In this document: positions 51,660 to 60,893 of the stretch, one piece after another
Position numbering within the stretch: the first letter of the stretch is position 1
Layout: each line of letters opens with the position of its first letter
DNA from: Streptomyces sp. NBC_00190
GTDB taxonomy: Bacteria > Actinomycetota > Actinomycetes > Streptomycetales > Streptomycetaceae
Direction: 5' to 3'
Length of the DNA: 64,000 nt
Assembly (NCBI RefSeq): GCF_036203305.1
Contig: NZ_CP108131.1
Location: forward strand, 930,001 to 994,000
Made by a program: the position numbers and the translations under genes
The notes under the pieces: model-generated
What the model was told of the DNA's origin: nothing
The model's database searches: none
What the model saw: only the letters and a program-made list of their open reading frames with translations

Positions 51660-52682
51660 CGCATTGCGGTTCTGACGGGCGGAGGCGACACGATCGACCC
51701 GCTCACGCTCAGGGGCGCTCGGCCGTGCCCGCTCTCCGACCCTCGTGGGGCTGGGCGCCTCCCCGTACGCACGGGACCGGACGAGAGCCCTCAGCATCCC
51801 GGCTCCGGCAACCACCGCGGCCAGCTGCAGGGCCATCGCGACGGCGACCTCCTCCGGCGGGACGACACCGTCGGGGTGGGTCAGCCCCACGATCAGCGTG
51901 AGCGGAAGTTTCCAGCCGCTCCACGCGAACAGCGAGCCGGAGCCGATCCAGCCGAGTGCCATCGGGACCGCGCGGGGCAGCCGCGCGGGCCGGGCACGGG
52001 CGAGCGCCCAGACCGCCGCGGCACCGACGAGCGCCCAGAGCGCGCCCAACCCGGTCAGCATGTACCAGCGGGTGTCCCGGTTGCCGGGCTGCGCGATCCC
52101 CAGGGTGCCGCCGGCCGTCCAGTACAGCCAGGCGAGCCCGACCAGGGCCGCGACGACGGCCGCCCACGGCCGCGCGGCGGGCGGCCGGTCGCCGACGCGC
52201 CCGGTGAACACGTCCGGCCAGCGACGCCGCATGTGGGCGGGGAACGCGAGGGCGAGGCCCAGCCCCGTGCCTATGAAGCCGAACTCGGCCAGCGCTCCCT
52301 GCCAGTCGGGCATCTCGCCGGCGTCCCCCGCGCCGCTCCCGGCCGCGTCGGCCCCACTGTCCAACAGCGTGGACAGCGCGGCGTACGGCAGGACGGACAC
52401 GAGGAACCCCGCTCCCGCCCAGGCGACGAACGCCACCAGCCATCCCGGTATGCGCATTCCCCAGGGCCGCACCAGCGCGAGCGCGAGGGTGATCCCGATG
52501 ACCGCCATGCCTATGGTCACGGTGTTCAGGAGTACCCATCCGGCCGGGGTGAAGCCGTCTCCAACCGATATCGCCCCGGCCAGGGAGCCGATCACCCACC
52601 ACACCTTGATCAGCAGATAGGGCAGCAGTGCGACCGCAGCGCCGTACCCCCCTGCCCGCCCCCATCGCTCCCAGCGGTCCAT
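51645..52682 (-). CDS. Polytopic membrane protein of unknown function
   Basis: Predicted 345 residues with about seven to eight transmembrane segments spread from residue 12 to 305 and a charged C-terminal tail. Begins MDRWERWGRAGGYGAAVALL. ATG 52682 follows GGGAG. The GGTLGIA and WSGWKLPL regions are seen in uncharacterised streptomycete membrane proteins. No transport or enzyme signature recognised. Confidence 0.72.
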   Translation of the reverse strand: MDRWERWGRAGGYGAAVALLPYLLIKVWWVIGSLAGAISVGDGFTPAGWVLLNTVTIGMAVIGITLALALVRPWGMRIPGWLVAFVAWAGAGFLVSVLPYAALSTLLDSGADAAGSGAGDAGEMPDWQGALAEFGFIGTGLGLALAFPAHMRRRWPDVFTGRVGDRPPAARPWAAVVAALVGLAWLYWTAGGTLGIAQPGNRDTRWYMLTGLGALWALVGAAAVWALARARPARLPRAVPMALGWIGSGSLFAWSGWKLPLTLIVGLTHPDGVVPPEEVAVAMALQLAAVVAGAGMLRALVRSRAYGEAPSPTRVGERARPSAPERERVDRVASARQNRNASEPQ

Positions 52683-52827
52683 CCGCTCCCCCTTCCAGGA
52701 GAGTTCCAGCATCCGGGAGCACGGCACCCGCCGGCCTCCCCCGCGGGAGCGATCCGCCTCCCCCATGCGGGGGAGCCCGGACCGCCCTCACGGGGGACCG
52801 GCGTCCGGACCTGCGTCCGACCCGTGG

Positions 52828-53694
52828 CTACCCCGCCGGGCCGGCTCCCACCGTCCTGAACGGATCGAGGCGCCGGCGCCGCCGGCTGATCGAGTCGGGG
52901 TCCCAGCCGGGACGCGGGACGGACGCCAGCAGCAGCCGGGTGTACGGGTGTTCGGGGCTGGCGAGCAGTTCGGCGACGGGCCGGTGTTCCATGGTCCGCC
53001 CCCGGTACATGACGAGCGCCTCGTCGCAGACGTACCGGACCACGGCCAGGTCGTGGCTGACGAAGACCAGCCCGATCCCCGTGTCGCGCCGGATGTCCGC
53101 CAGCAGGTTGAGCACCTGCGCCTGCACGGACACGTCCAGGGCGGACACCGCCTCGTCGAGCAGGAGGACGGCCGGTTCGACCGCCAGCGCCCGGGCGATC
53201 GCGGCGCGTTGGCGCTGCCCGCCGGAGAGCCGCCGGGGCAGGGCGGCCGCCTCCCGGTCGCCGAGGCCGACCTGGGCCAGCAGCTCCCGGACCCGGTCGG
53301 CCCGCACCGCGGGGTCGCGCCAGCCGTGCAGCCGGAGCACGCCGTCGACGGTCGCGCCGATACCGATCCGGGCGTCCAGGGAGAGGTAGGGGTCCTGGAA
53401 GACGATCTGCACGGCCTTGGCCCGGGCCAGTCGGGCCGCCCTGCCCCGTACCGACGCGGCGAGCGGCTCGCCCTGTACGAGGATCTCTCCCGCGTCGGGC
53501 CGTTCGAGGCCGATCAGCATGCGCGCCGTGGTGGTCTTCCCGGAACCGGACTCGCCGACGATGCCGAGCGCTCCGCCCGCCGGCAGGGAGAACGACAGGT
53601 CGTCGACCGCGACGACCTCCGTCCCGCCCGTGCGGTAGGTCTTGCGCAGGCCGGTCACCCGGAGAAGCTCCCCCGTGGTGGTATCGGTGGTCAA
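52828..53694 (-). CDS. Dipeptide/oligopeptide ABC transporter ATP-binding protein (DppF-like)
   Basis: Predicted 288-residue ATPase. Walker A GESGSGKTTTARML, Q-loop VFQDPYLSLDARI, signature RLSGGQRQRAAIARAL, Walker B LLLDEAVSALD and switch His in VFVSHDLAVVRY. Start is taken as TTG 53694, preceded by GGGAGGAAA and overlapping the upstream stop as TTGA; no ATG or GTG is as well placed. It is the last gene of a six-gene operon, after a second ATPase. Confidence 0.9.
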   Translation of the reverse strand: MTTDTTTGELLRVTGLRKTYRTGGTEVVAVDDLSFSLPAGGALGIVGESGSGKTTTARMLIGLERPDAGEILVQGEPLAASVRGRAARLARAKAVQIVFQDPYLSLDARIGIGATVDGVLRLHGWRDPAVRADRVRELLAQVGLGDREAAALPRRLSGGQRQRAAIARALAVEPAVLLLDEAVSALDVSVQAQVLNLLADIRRDTGIGLVFVSHDLAVVRYVCDEALVMYRGRTMEHRPVAELLASPEHPYTRLLLASVPRPGWDPDSISRRRRRLDPFRTVGAGPAG

Positions 53695-54695
53695 CTTTCC
53701 TCCCTGCTGGACTGGATGGAGCCGACGAGCTCGGCGGCGCGGTGGCAGGCGACCTCGGCCGGCCCCGTTCGTCGCAGCGCCGGCGGAGACTGGTCGCAGC
53801 GGCCCGGCTCGGCGAACCGGCAGCGCGGTGCGAAGGCGCAGCCCGGCGCGGACTCCAGCAGCCCCATCGGGGCGCCGGGGATCGGGGTCAGCCGCCCGGT
53901 AGGACCGTCGAGGGGCGGCGAAGAGCCGAGCAGCCCCGCGGTGTAGGGGTGCCGGGGGGAGGCGAAGAGTTCCGCGACGGGCGCCGTCTCCACGATCCGG
54001 CCGGCGTACATCACGTAGGTCCGGTCGCTGACCGCGGCCGCGAGTTCGATGTCGTGGGTGATGAGGAGCAGCCCGAGTCCGCGTTCGCGCTGCAGTCGCC
54101 CCAGGATGGCGAGGATCTCCGCCTGGGTGCTGACGTCGAGGGCGGTGGTGGGTTCGTCGCACAGCAGCAGCCGGGGTTCGGCGGTGAGGGCCGCGGCGAT
54201 CACGACGCGCTGGAGCATGCCGCCGGAGAGCTCGTGCGGGTACTGCTTCAGGTGCCGGGCGGGGTCGGGCAGGCCCACCGCGCCGAGCAGTTCGACGGCC
54301 CTGGCGTCGGCCTGGGTCTTGGACCAGCCGTGGACCAGGCGCAGCGGCTCGGTGAGGAAGTCCCCTATGCGGCGTACCGGGTTGATGGCCGCCCGGGGGT
54401 CCTGGTAGATCATCGCCGCCTTGTTCGTCCGTACCTCCCGCAGTCTCGCGGGGTCGGCCCCGACCAGGTCGATGCCGTCGACGCGGACCCGGCCGCCGAC
54501 CTCGGCGCCCGTGGGGAAGAGACCGAGCGCGGCGCGGGCGGTGACGGACTTCCCCGAGCCGGATTCCCCGACGAGGGCGACGATCTCGCCGGCGGAGACC
54601 CGCAGTTCGATGCCGTCCAGGATCGGGCGGGCCATCGAGGGCAGGGTGACGGTGAGTCCGTCGTACGCGAGCAGCGTCGTTTCGGGCACGGTCAT
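53691..54695 (-). CDS. Dipeptide/oligopeptide ABC transporter ATP-binding protein (DppD-like)
   Basis: Predicted 334-residue ATPase. Walker A GESGSGKSVTARAALG, Q-loop YQDPRAAINPVRRIG, signature ELSGGMLQRVVIAAAL, Walker B LLCDEPTTALD and ITHDIELAAA. The C terminus has CAFAPRCRFAEPGRCDQSPP, the cysteine-rich Fe-S-type motif typical of DppD/OppD. ATG 54695 overlaps the DppC-like stop by one base (TGATG). Confidence 0.93.
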   Translation of the reverse strand: MTVPETTLLAYDGLTVTLPSMARPILDGIELRVSAGEIVALVGESGSGKSVTARAALGLFPTGAEVGGRVRVDGIDLVGADPARLREVRTNKAAMIYQDPRAAINPVRRIGDFLTEPLRLVHGWSKTQADARAVELLGAVGLPDPARHLKQYPHELSGGMLQRVVIAAALTAEPRLLLCDEPTTALDVSTQAEILAILGRLQRERGLGLLLITHDIELAAAVSDRTYVMYAGRIVETAPVAELFASPRHPYTAGLLGSSPPLDGPTGRLTPIPGAPMGLLESAPGCAFAPRCRFAEPGRCDQSPPALRRTGPAEVACHRAAELVGSIQSSREES

Positions 54696-55618
54696 CAGGA
54701 GTCCCTCCCCGCGAGCCGGTCGCCGAGGTCTTCCCCGACGACGTTGAAGGCGACGACCACCAGGACGACGGCCACGGCCGGCACCACCGCGGACAGCGGC
54801 TGGCCCTGGAGTACGGCGGCTTGCCCCTGGTTGATCATGGCGCCCCAGTCGGGGGTCGGCGGCTGTACGCCCAGCCCCAGGAAGGAGAGGGCCGCGAGGT
54901 CGAGCAGGGCGTAACCGAAGTTCACCGTCGACTGGGCGAGCAGGGTCGGGGCGATGTTGGGCAGCATCCTGCGCACGGTGACGTACAGGGCGGAGTGGCC
55001 CTGTACCTGGTAGGCGGCGACGTAGGGCCGGGCCTTCTCCTGTACGGCGAGGCCGCGTACCAGGCGTGCGGTGTACGGCATGTACGCGATCGCCATGGCG
55101 AGCACGGGCGCCGTCATCCCCTTGCCGAACAGGGCCACCGCGAGGATCGCCAGCAGCAGGGCGGGGAAGGCGAACACCACGTCGAGCACGCGGCCGGCCA
55201 GGGTGTCGACCCAGCCGCCCCGCCACCCCGTGGACAGGCCGACGGCGATGCCGACGACGGTGGAGAACACCACGACCGCGAGGGGGCCGGCGAGGCTGGT
55301 GCGCGCCCCGGCGATCAGCGCCGAGAAGGTGTCGTGGCCGCCCTGGTCGGTGCCCAGCCAATGGTCGGCGCCCGGGCCCAGGAGGCTGTCGCCGAGCTGC
55401 CCGAAGGTGGGGTCCTGGGGCGCGAGCCAGGGTGCGAGCAGCGCGACGAGGACGAACAGGACGAGGAGCAGCAGGCAGGCCCGCTGGAGCCGGCTGCCGC
55501 CGAGGGTCCGCAGCCGGGCGAGGCTCCCGAGACGCGTGCGGGTGCGGGTGCCGGTGCGGGACCCGGGGCCGGGGCGGGGGCCGCCGGGCGCGGCGGGTGT
55601 CAGGATCGGTGCGCTCAT
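54695..55618 (-). CDS. Dipeptide/oligopeptide ABC transporter permease (DppC-like)
   Basis: Predicted 307 residues. A basic, Gly/Pro/Thr-rich N terminus of about 40 residues precedes six transmembrane segments. The permease-ATPase coupling (EAA) loop is AAYQVQGHSALYVTVRRMLP. DHWLGTDQGGHDTFSALIAG is typical of DppC. Start overlaps the upstream permease by 4 nt. Confidence 0.92.
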   Translation of the reverse strand: MSAPILTPAAPGGPRPGPGSRTGTRTRTRLGSLARLRTLGGSRLQRACLLLLVLFVLVALLAPWLAPQDPTFGQLGDSLLGPGADHWLGTDQGGHDTFSALIAGARTSLAGPLAVVVFSTVVGIAVGLSTGWRGGWVDTLAGRVLDVVFAFPALLLAILAVALFGKGMTAPVLAMAIAYMPYTARLVRGLAVQEKARPYVAAYQVQGHSALYVTVRRMLPNIAPTLLAQSTVNFGYALLDLAALSFLGLGVQPPTPDWGAMINQGQAAVLQGQPLSAVVPAVAVVLVVVAFNVVGEDLGDRLAGRDS

Positions 55619-56583
55619 CGTGCGCTCCCCGCCGCCGCCATGCGCGGGTCGATCAGCGGATGCACCAGGTCGACGAGTGCGTTGACCACGACGAACGCGG
55701 CCACCACGAGCAGCACGATGGCCTGGACGACCTGGAAGTCCAGCTGGTCCACGCACTGGACCAGCAAGGAGCCCACTCCGGACATGCCGAAGGCGGTTTC
55801 CACGATGGCGGTGCTCACCAGCATCCCCGAGACCAGCAGCGCGGAGACCGTCACGATCGGCCCGAGCGCGTTGCGCAGCACGTGGCGCCGGATCACCGTG
55901 CGCCGCGGTGTTCCGCGGCTGAGGGCGACCTCGACGTGATCGCGGCCCAGTTCGTCGATCATCGCCGAGCGGGTCACGCGGGTGACCAGCGCCATGAAGG
56001 TCACGGACAGGGCCGCTGCCGGAAGGATGACGTGGTGCAGCCGGTCCAGTAGGCCGGTGCCGTTCCCGATCGTGGGGAACCAGCCGAGCCGCACGCCCAG
56101 GACGGACCGGAACAGGAGCGCGGCGACGAAGGCGGGCGCGGCGGCGCCCACCGTCACCAGGAGCATCAGGGAGCGGTCGGTCCGGGTCCCCCTGCGCAGC
56201 GCGCCCGCCATGCCGGCGGCGACGCCGACCACGGCGATCATCAGGGCGGACGTCCCGATGAGCAGCAGGGACGAGGGAAGCCGGGACCAGATGACCGAGC
56301 CGACGTCCTGGTGGAAGAGGTAGGAGCGGCCGAAGTCGCCCCGCAGCACCCCTTCGAGCCAGTGTCCGTAGCGGACCAGGAAGGGGTCGTCGAAGCCGTA
56401 CTGCCTGCGGATCTCGGCGAGTTCCTGCGGGCTGGGGCTGCGCCCCTTCACCAGGAAGCTCGCCGGGTCCCCGGGCGCCAGGAACAGTGAGGAGAACACC
56501 AGGAAGGAGGTGACCAGCAGGGTCGCCGCCATTCCGGCGAGCTTGCGCAGGACCCGTACGGCGCGCGCCGCCGCGGCCGTCAT
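55615..56583 (-). CDS. Dipeptide/oligopeptide ABC transporter permease (DppB-like)
   Basis: Predicted 322 residues, six transmembrane segments. Typical DppB stretches are LAPGDPASFLV, YGFDDPFLVRYGHWLEGVLR and the EAA loop DHVEVALSRGTPRRTVIRRH. Start overlaps the solute-binding protein stop by 4 nt. With the DppC-like partner it forms the membrane channel. Confidence 0.93.
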   Translation of the reverse strand: MTAAAARAVRVLRKLAGMAATLLVTSFLVFSSLFLAPGDPASFLVKGRSPSPQELAEIRRQYGFDDPFLVRYGHWLEGVLRGDFGRSYLFHQDVGSVIWSRLPSSLLLIGTSALMIAVVGVAAGMAGALRRGTRTDRSLMLLVTVGAAAPAFVAALLFRSVLGVRLGWFPTIGNGTGLLDRLHHVILPAAALSVTFMALVTRVTRSAMIDELGRDHVEVALSRGTPRRTVIRRHVLRNALGPIVTVSALLVSGMLVSTAIVETAFGMSGVGSLLVQCVDQLDFQVVQAIVLLVVAAFVVVNALVDLVHPLIDPRMAAAGSAR

Positions 56584-58295
56584 CCCTTGGCCCCGATCTC
56601 GGCCGCCCACGGGTAGTAGAGGTAGGCGATGGACGGCTGGGCGCCGGTGATCCGCTTGCCGAGGAAGACGCTCACGGGCTGGGTGTACAGGGGCAGCCAC
56701 GGCAGGTCCCGCATGGCGACGGCCTGGGCCTCGGCGTTGGCCTTGGCGTGCTCGGCCGGGTCGTACGCCGCGATGGCACGGTCCACGGCGGCGTCGAACT
56801 GCGGCTCGGACCAGTTGCCGTAGTTGCTGAACGCGCCGGTCTGCAGTGATCCGTACATGTCGAGCGGGTCGGTGATGGACGTGTACCAGAAGGTGAGGAA
56901 CAGGTCGATGCCCTCGCGTGCGGCCGGGTCGGTGAAGAGGGTCGAGTACTTCTCCGCGGAGACGGAGTCGATCTGCGGCTTCAGTCCGATGGCCGTGGCG
57001 GCCTGGGCGACGGCCTGGGTGATGATCGTCGTCTGGGAGTCCAGCGGGCTGGTCGCGATCACGATCTTCTGACCGGAGACTCCGGCCTCGGCGGCGAGCG
57101 CCTTGGCCTTGGCCGGGTCATAGGGGTACGCGGGCAGGTCCTTGCGCAGGCCGTCGCGTATCTCGGCGGGCGCGTCGCCCCAGAGGTTGTCGGTGGTGAG
57201 GGAGTCCGCGACCTCGCCGACCCCTCCGGCTCCGGCCTTGACGATGCCCTTGCGGTCGATGGCCATGAGCAGGGCGCGGCGCACCCGGGGGTCGCCGAGT
57301 GGGCCCTTGAGGTTGCCGACGACCTCGTCGGCGACCGAGGTGTTGCGGCCGAAGTAGAGCGTGCCGGCCTGACTCGCGCGCAGTCCCGCGTACGCGTTGG
57401 GCGGGACCATCCAGCCGCCGTCGACCTCGCCGCTCTGGAAGGCGTTGACGCGGGTGGTCGGGTCGGCGAGGAAGACGAACTTCACCTCGCCGGACTTGGC
57501 CTTGAGCTCAGGGTTCCAGTAGTCGTCGAACCGCTTGAGGGTGAGCGACTGGCCTGACGTCCAGGAGGCGAAGGAGAAGGGGCCGGTGCAGTTCACGCCG
57601 GTCTGCGGATTGCCGTAATTCTTGCCGGCCTTGGCGAGGGTGGCGGCGGACTCGATCGTGCCGGGGCTCGCGGCGAGGTACTTGTTGAAGGTGGAGTCGG
57701 GCTTCGCCAGGGTGACGGTGACTTCCATGGCTCCGGTCCGGTCGACCGAGGTGACGTTCCGGAAGGGGTAGGCCCAGACGCTGGCCGTCTGCGGGTCGAG
57801 GTTGCGGCGCAGGGAGGCCACGACGTCGTCGGCGGTGAGCTCGGTCCCGTCGTGGAAGCGCACGCCGGGGCGGATCTGGTAGACCCAGGTGGTGGGGGTG
57901 GGGTTGGTGTACGAGGCCGCGAGGTTCGGCGAGGTCGTCAGGTCCGGGTCCCAGCGCAGCAGGCTCTCGCAGACGTTGGCGAGGATCTGGTTCGGCGGGT
58001 AGTCGAACGAGTAGGCGTAGTCGATGCTGGTCGGCTCGGCGAAGACGGACCAGGTGAACGAGTCGACGGCGCCGGCGGGGGCGGGTGTCCGGTCCGTGAG
58101 CCGGTAGGCGGTGGCGCCGTCCGACGGCTTGTTCGCGGTACCGCTGCACGCGCTCGTGAGGAGCACCGCGGCCGCGGCGAGCCCGGCGGCTGCGGCCGAG
58201 CGGAGCCGGAGGAGCCGGAGGAGCTGGTGGCGTCGGAGGAGCTGGTGGCGTCGGGGTGATCCTGTTCGCGGCGATCCCGTTCGGGGTGATGACAT
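56580..58295 (-). CDS. ABC transporter solute-binding lipoprotein (peptide/nickel SBP5 family)
   Basis: Predicted 571 residues. The lipobox LLTSAC places the lipidated Cys at residue 50. The mature SBP_bac_5 domain has FDYPPNQILANVCESLLRWD, RPGVRFHDGTELTADDVVAS and ARRALL-type VRRALLMAIDR. The first 30 residues are odd: RTGSPRTGSP and RRHQLLRRHQLL come from short tandem DNA repeats at 58217-58252 and nearby. ATG 58295 is the only in-frame ATG before the signal sequence. Context (amidohydrolase, amine oxidase) suggests an amine, amide or small peptide ligand. Confidence 0.9.
   Translation of the reverse strand: MSSPRTGSPRTGSPRRHQLLRRHQLLRLLRLRSAAAAGLAAAAVLLTSACSGTANKPSDGATAYRLTDRTPAPAGAVDSFTWSVFAEPTSIDYAYSFDYPPNQILANVCESLLRWDPDLTTSPNLAASYTNPTPTTWVYQIRPGVRFHDGTELTADDVVASLRRNLDPQTASVWAYPFRNVTSVDRTGAMEVTVTLAKPDSTFNKYLAASPGTIESAATLAKAGKNYGNPQTGVNCTGPFSFASWTSGQSLTLKRFDDYWNPELKAKSGEVKFVFLADPTTRVNAFQSGEVDGGWMVPPNAYAGLRASQAGTLYFGRNTSVADEVVGNLKGPLGDPRVRRALLMAIDRKGIVKAGAGGVGEVADSLTTDNLWGDAPAEIRDGLRKDLPAYPYDPAKAKALAAEAGVSGQKIVIATSPLDSQTTIITQAVAQAATAIGLKPQIDSVSAEKYSTLFTDPAAREGIDLFLTFWYTSITDPLDMYGSLQTGAFSNYGNWSEPQFDAAVDRAIAAYDPAEHAKANAEAQAVAMRDLPWLPLYTQPVSVFLGKRITGAQPSIAYLYYPWAAEIGAKG
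58217..58252. repeat. Two perfect 18-nt direct repeats in the SBP signal region
   Basis: GGAGGAGCTGGTGGCGTC occurs twice head to tail. A 9-nt unit (GAGCCGGAG) is also doubled just before it. The repeats keep the reading frame and lengthen the basic N-region of the lipoprotein signal peptide. Confidence 0.85.
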
Positions 58296-58362
58296 CGTCT
58301 GGCTCCCTGAGGGGTGAGCTGGGTGAGGTACGTGGTGCCCGGCCGGTTGCGGTTCCGGCGGT

Positions 58363-60057
58363 TCAGCTGGTGGCGGCGAAGACGAGCTCGCCGTCGATGT
58401 AGGTGCGGCTCACCCTGGTCTCGGCGATCTCCTCGGAGGGGTGGGCGAAGGGATCCCGGTCGAGGACGACGAGGTCCGCGTACTTGCCCGCCTCGACGGT
58501 GCCGGTGACGTCGTCGAGGTGGTTGGCCCAGGCGCTGCCGGCGGTGTAGGCGGTGAGGGCCTGGGAGAGGGTCAGGGCCTGCTCGGGGAAGAACGGCGGG
58601 CAGGGCTGGTGGCTCCCGGCGGCGTTGGGCGCCTCGTCGGGTACGGCCCGGTTGACGGCGACGTGGATGCCCCACAGCGGGTTGGGGCTGCTGACCGACC
58701 AGTCGCTGCCGGCGACCAGGCGGGCTCCGGCCCGCTGGAGGTCACCGAACGGATACTGCAGGGCGGCACGCTCGGGGCCCAGGAAGGGGATCGTCAGCTC
58801 GTCCATCTGCGGTTCGTGCGCGGCCCACAGGGCCTGGATGTTGGCGGCCGCGCCCAGGCTCGCGAAGCGGCTTATGTCGTCGGGGTGGACGATCTGCAGG
58901 TGGGCGAGGTGGTGCCGGTTGTCGTTGGCGCCGTTGGCGTCGCGGGCCGCGGTGAGGGCGTCGAGCACCTCGCGGACGGCGCGGTCGCCCAGGGCGTGGA
59001 AGTGGATCTGGAAGCCCGAGCGGTCGAGCCGGGACACCGCCTCGGTGAGCAGCTCCGGATCGATGAAGCTGAGTCCGGAGTTCCCGGTGGCGCAGCCGCA
59101 GCCGTCGAGGTAGGGCTCCAGCATGCCCGCCGTGAAGTTCTCGGCGATCCCGTCCTGCATGATCTTCACGCTGGTGGCGTTGAAGCGGCCCACCCGGCCG
59201 GTGCGGCGGCGCTCCTCCAGGTCGGGGATCTGCTCCAGGCCGCGTTCGCGGTCCCACCACAGGGCGCCGACGACGCGTGCGCGCAGAGCTCCCTCGCGTG
59301 CGGCGCGCAGGTAGACGCCGAAGTTGTCGGGGTTGCCGGGGAAGGCGCCGATCATGGCGTCCTGCCAGCTGGTCACGCCGAGGGAGAAGAGGTGCTCCTG
59401 CGCGGCGAGCAGGCCGGCGTGCGACTCGTCGGGCGTCGCAATGGGCGCGTGACGGGTGACCAGGTCGACGGCGCCTTCCTGAAGGGTGCCGGCCGGGGTT
59501 CCGTCGGCCTCCCGCTCGATCCTGCCGTCCGGCGGATCGGGGGTGGTGCGGTCGACGCCCGCGAGGTGGAAGGCACGGGTGTTGGCCCAGGCTCCGTGGC
59601 CGTCGCGGTTGGTGAGTACGACGGGCCGGTCCGGCACGACCGCGTCGAGCATGGCGCGGGTGGGCGTGCCTCCGGGGAAGACGTCCATCGACCAGCCGCC
59701 GCCGCGGATCCAGGACGCGTCCGGGTGGTCCTTGGCGTAGGCGGCCACCACGGCCAGGTAGCCGTCGATGGTGCGTTCCTCGGCCAGGTCGCAGCCGAGC
59801 ATCTGGACACCGGCCACGACGGGGTGGACGTGGGCGTCCTGGAACCCGGGGACGAGGAGGCCGCCGGCCAGGTCGACGACCTCGGTGGAACCGTCCGCGA
59901 GCGAGCGCACGGTGCTCGCGTCGGCGACGGCGAGGATCCGGCCGTCGGCCACGGCGACGGCGGCGTCGACCGGGGCGGACGAGGTCCCGGTGAAGACCCG
60001 CCCTCCGATGAAGACGGTGTCGGCCCGCTGCTTGACCGGCTGCCTTGTGTTGCCCAT
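58363..60057 (-). CDS. YtcJ-type amidohydrolase (metal-dependent)
   Basis: Predicted 564 residues. FQDAHVHPVV holds the metal-binding HxH, FHALGDRAV another ligand His, LAHLQIVHPDDI a further one, and GSDWSVSSPNPLWGIHVAV the metal Asp, the full amidohydrolase_3 pattern. The C-terminal YADLVVLDRDPFAHPSEEIA is typical. No signal peptide, so cytoplasmic. ATG 60057 follows GGAGGG. First gene of the operon with the peptide-type ABC transporter (67-nt gap to the SBP gene), hence it probably cleaves the imported compound, perhaps an N-acyl or formamide bond. Confidence 0.9.
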   Translation of the reverse strand: MGNTRQPVKQRADTVFIGGRVFTGTSSAPVDAAVAVADGRILAVADASTVRSLADGSTEVVDLAGGLLVPGFQDAHVHPVVAGVQMLGCDLAEERTIDGYLAVVAAYAKDHPDASWIRGGGWSMDVFPGGTPTRAMLDAVVPDRPVVLTNRDGHGAWANTRAFHLAGVDRTTPDPPDGRIEREADGTPAGTLQEGAVDLVTRHAPIATPDESHAGLLAAQEHLFSLGVTSWQDAMIGAFPGNPDNFGVYLRAAREGALRARVVGALWWDRERGLEQIPDLEERRRTGRVGRFNATSVKIMQDGIAENFTAGMLEPYLDGCGCATGNSGLSFIDPELLTEAVSRLDRSGFQIHFHALGDRAVREVLDALTAARDANGANDNRHHLAHLQIVHPDDISRFASLGAAANIQALWAAHEPQMDELTIPFLGPERAALQYPFGDLQRAGARLVAGSDWSVSSPNPLWGIHVAVNRAVPDEAPNAAGSHQPCPPFFPEQALTLSQALTAYTAGSAWANHLDDVTGTVEAGKYADLVVLDRDPFAHPSEEIAETRVSRTYIDGELVFAATS

Positions 60058-60117
60058 CGACGCACCCTCCGGCTCGGCGGGACGGACCCGCACGGCTTGT
60101 GTTGAGGAGGAGTGAAC

Positions 60118-60154
60118 GGGAGCGCAACATTGTTGTCAACGGTGTTGCGCTCCC
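60118..60154. promoter_or_regulatory. Operator and promoter between amidohydrolase and TetR genes
   Basis: GGGAGCGCAACA (60118-60129) and TGTTGCGCTCCC (60143-60154) are perfect 12-bp inverted repeats, 13-nt spacer. Inside lie two 11-nt dyads of the form CAACRNYGTTG at 60125-60135 and 60137-60147, 12 bp apart centre to centre. On the minus strand CGTTGACA overlaps the second dyad and can serve as the -35 of the amidohydrolase operon. Binding by the divergent TetR product would block both directions. Confidence 0.85.
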
Positions 60155-60184
60155 TCTGTTCCAAATCGATACACTGGCCGCACC

Positions 60185-60880
60185 ATGCCGAAGTCATCCG
60201 ACACACCCGCCCGGTCCAAGCGCGCGGGCAGCCAGCTCACACCCGACGCGATCATCGAAGCCAGCCTGCGCATCGCCGCTCGCGGCAGCGAGGACGCCTT
60301 CACCGTCCGCCGTCTCGGCGAGGAACTCGGCGCCGACCCCACAGCGATCTACCGGCACTTCCGCGACAAGGACGAACTGCTGCTCTCCGTCGCCGACCGC
60401 ACGCTCGGCGAGGTCCTCGACAGCATCCCCGAGGGCCTCGACTGGAAGGACCGGCTGCGCGCCCTCGCGGACGGCTCCCTGGAGGTCGCGCTCAAGTACC
60501 CGGTGGTCGGTTCGACCATGGCCAGCCGGACCACCCGCAGACCCAACGAGTTCCGGGTCGTCGAGCTCATCATCGGGGCCGTCACGGAGGCCGGCCTGGA
60601 CGGGGCGGAAGCGGCCGTCCACTACCGGATGGTCGGCGACTCCCTCCTCGCCTACGTCGGCCAGCGCGCCGCCTACCTGCTGTTCGACGCGGAGATCCGG
60701 GAGGCCGACGAGTCCTCCTGGAGCCGCGAGTACCGCCTGGTCGACCCGCAGGGGTTCCCCCACATCACCCGACTGAGCACCCAGCTGGCCGAGGTGACGG
60801 ACGAGCAGATCTTCCGGGCCCGGGTCGAGGCCCTGATCACCGCGATCGAGACGCGGGTCGAGACGCTGCGCGGCGCGTAG
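60185..60880 (+). CDS. TetR-family transcriptional regulator
   Basis: Predicted 231 residues. The helix-turn-helix (TPDAIIEASLRIAARGSEDA, then FTVRRLGEELGADPTAIYRH) covers about 18-65. A TetR_C-like ligand domain (about 85-225) has three or more helices with a hydrophobic core. ATG 60185. It lies between two matching operator modules (60118-60154 and 60894-60936), so it probably represses the amidohydrolase/ABC operon, the amine oxidase gene and itself; the inducer may be the transported compound or its amine product. Confidence 0.92.
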   Translation: MPKSSDTPARSKRAGSQLTPDAIIEASLRIAARGSEDAFTVRRLGEELGADPTAIYRHFRDKDELLLSVADRTLGEVLDSIPEGLDWKDRLRALADGSLEVALKYPVVGSTMASRTTRRPNEFRVVELIIGAVTEAGLDGAEAAVHYRMVGDSLLAYVGQRAAYLLFDAEIREADESSWSREYRLVDPQGFPHITRLSTQLAEVTDEQIFRARVEALITAIETRVETLRGA

Positions 60881-60893
60881 CCCGCCCCCGCGT

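Noticed and set aside
58441..60105. 554-codon plus-strand frame opposite the amidohydrolase
   Set aside because: Antisense shadow; the amidohydrolase strand carries the metal-binding motifs.
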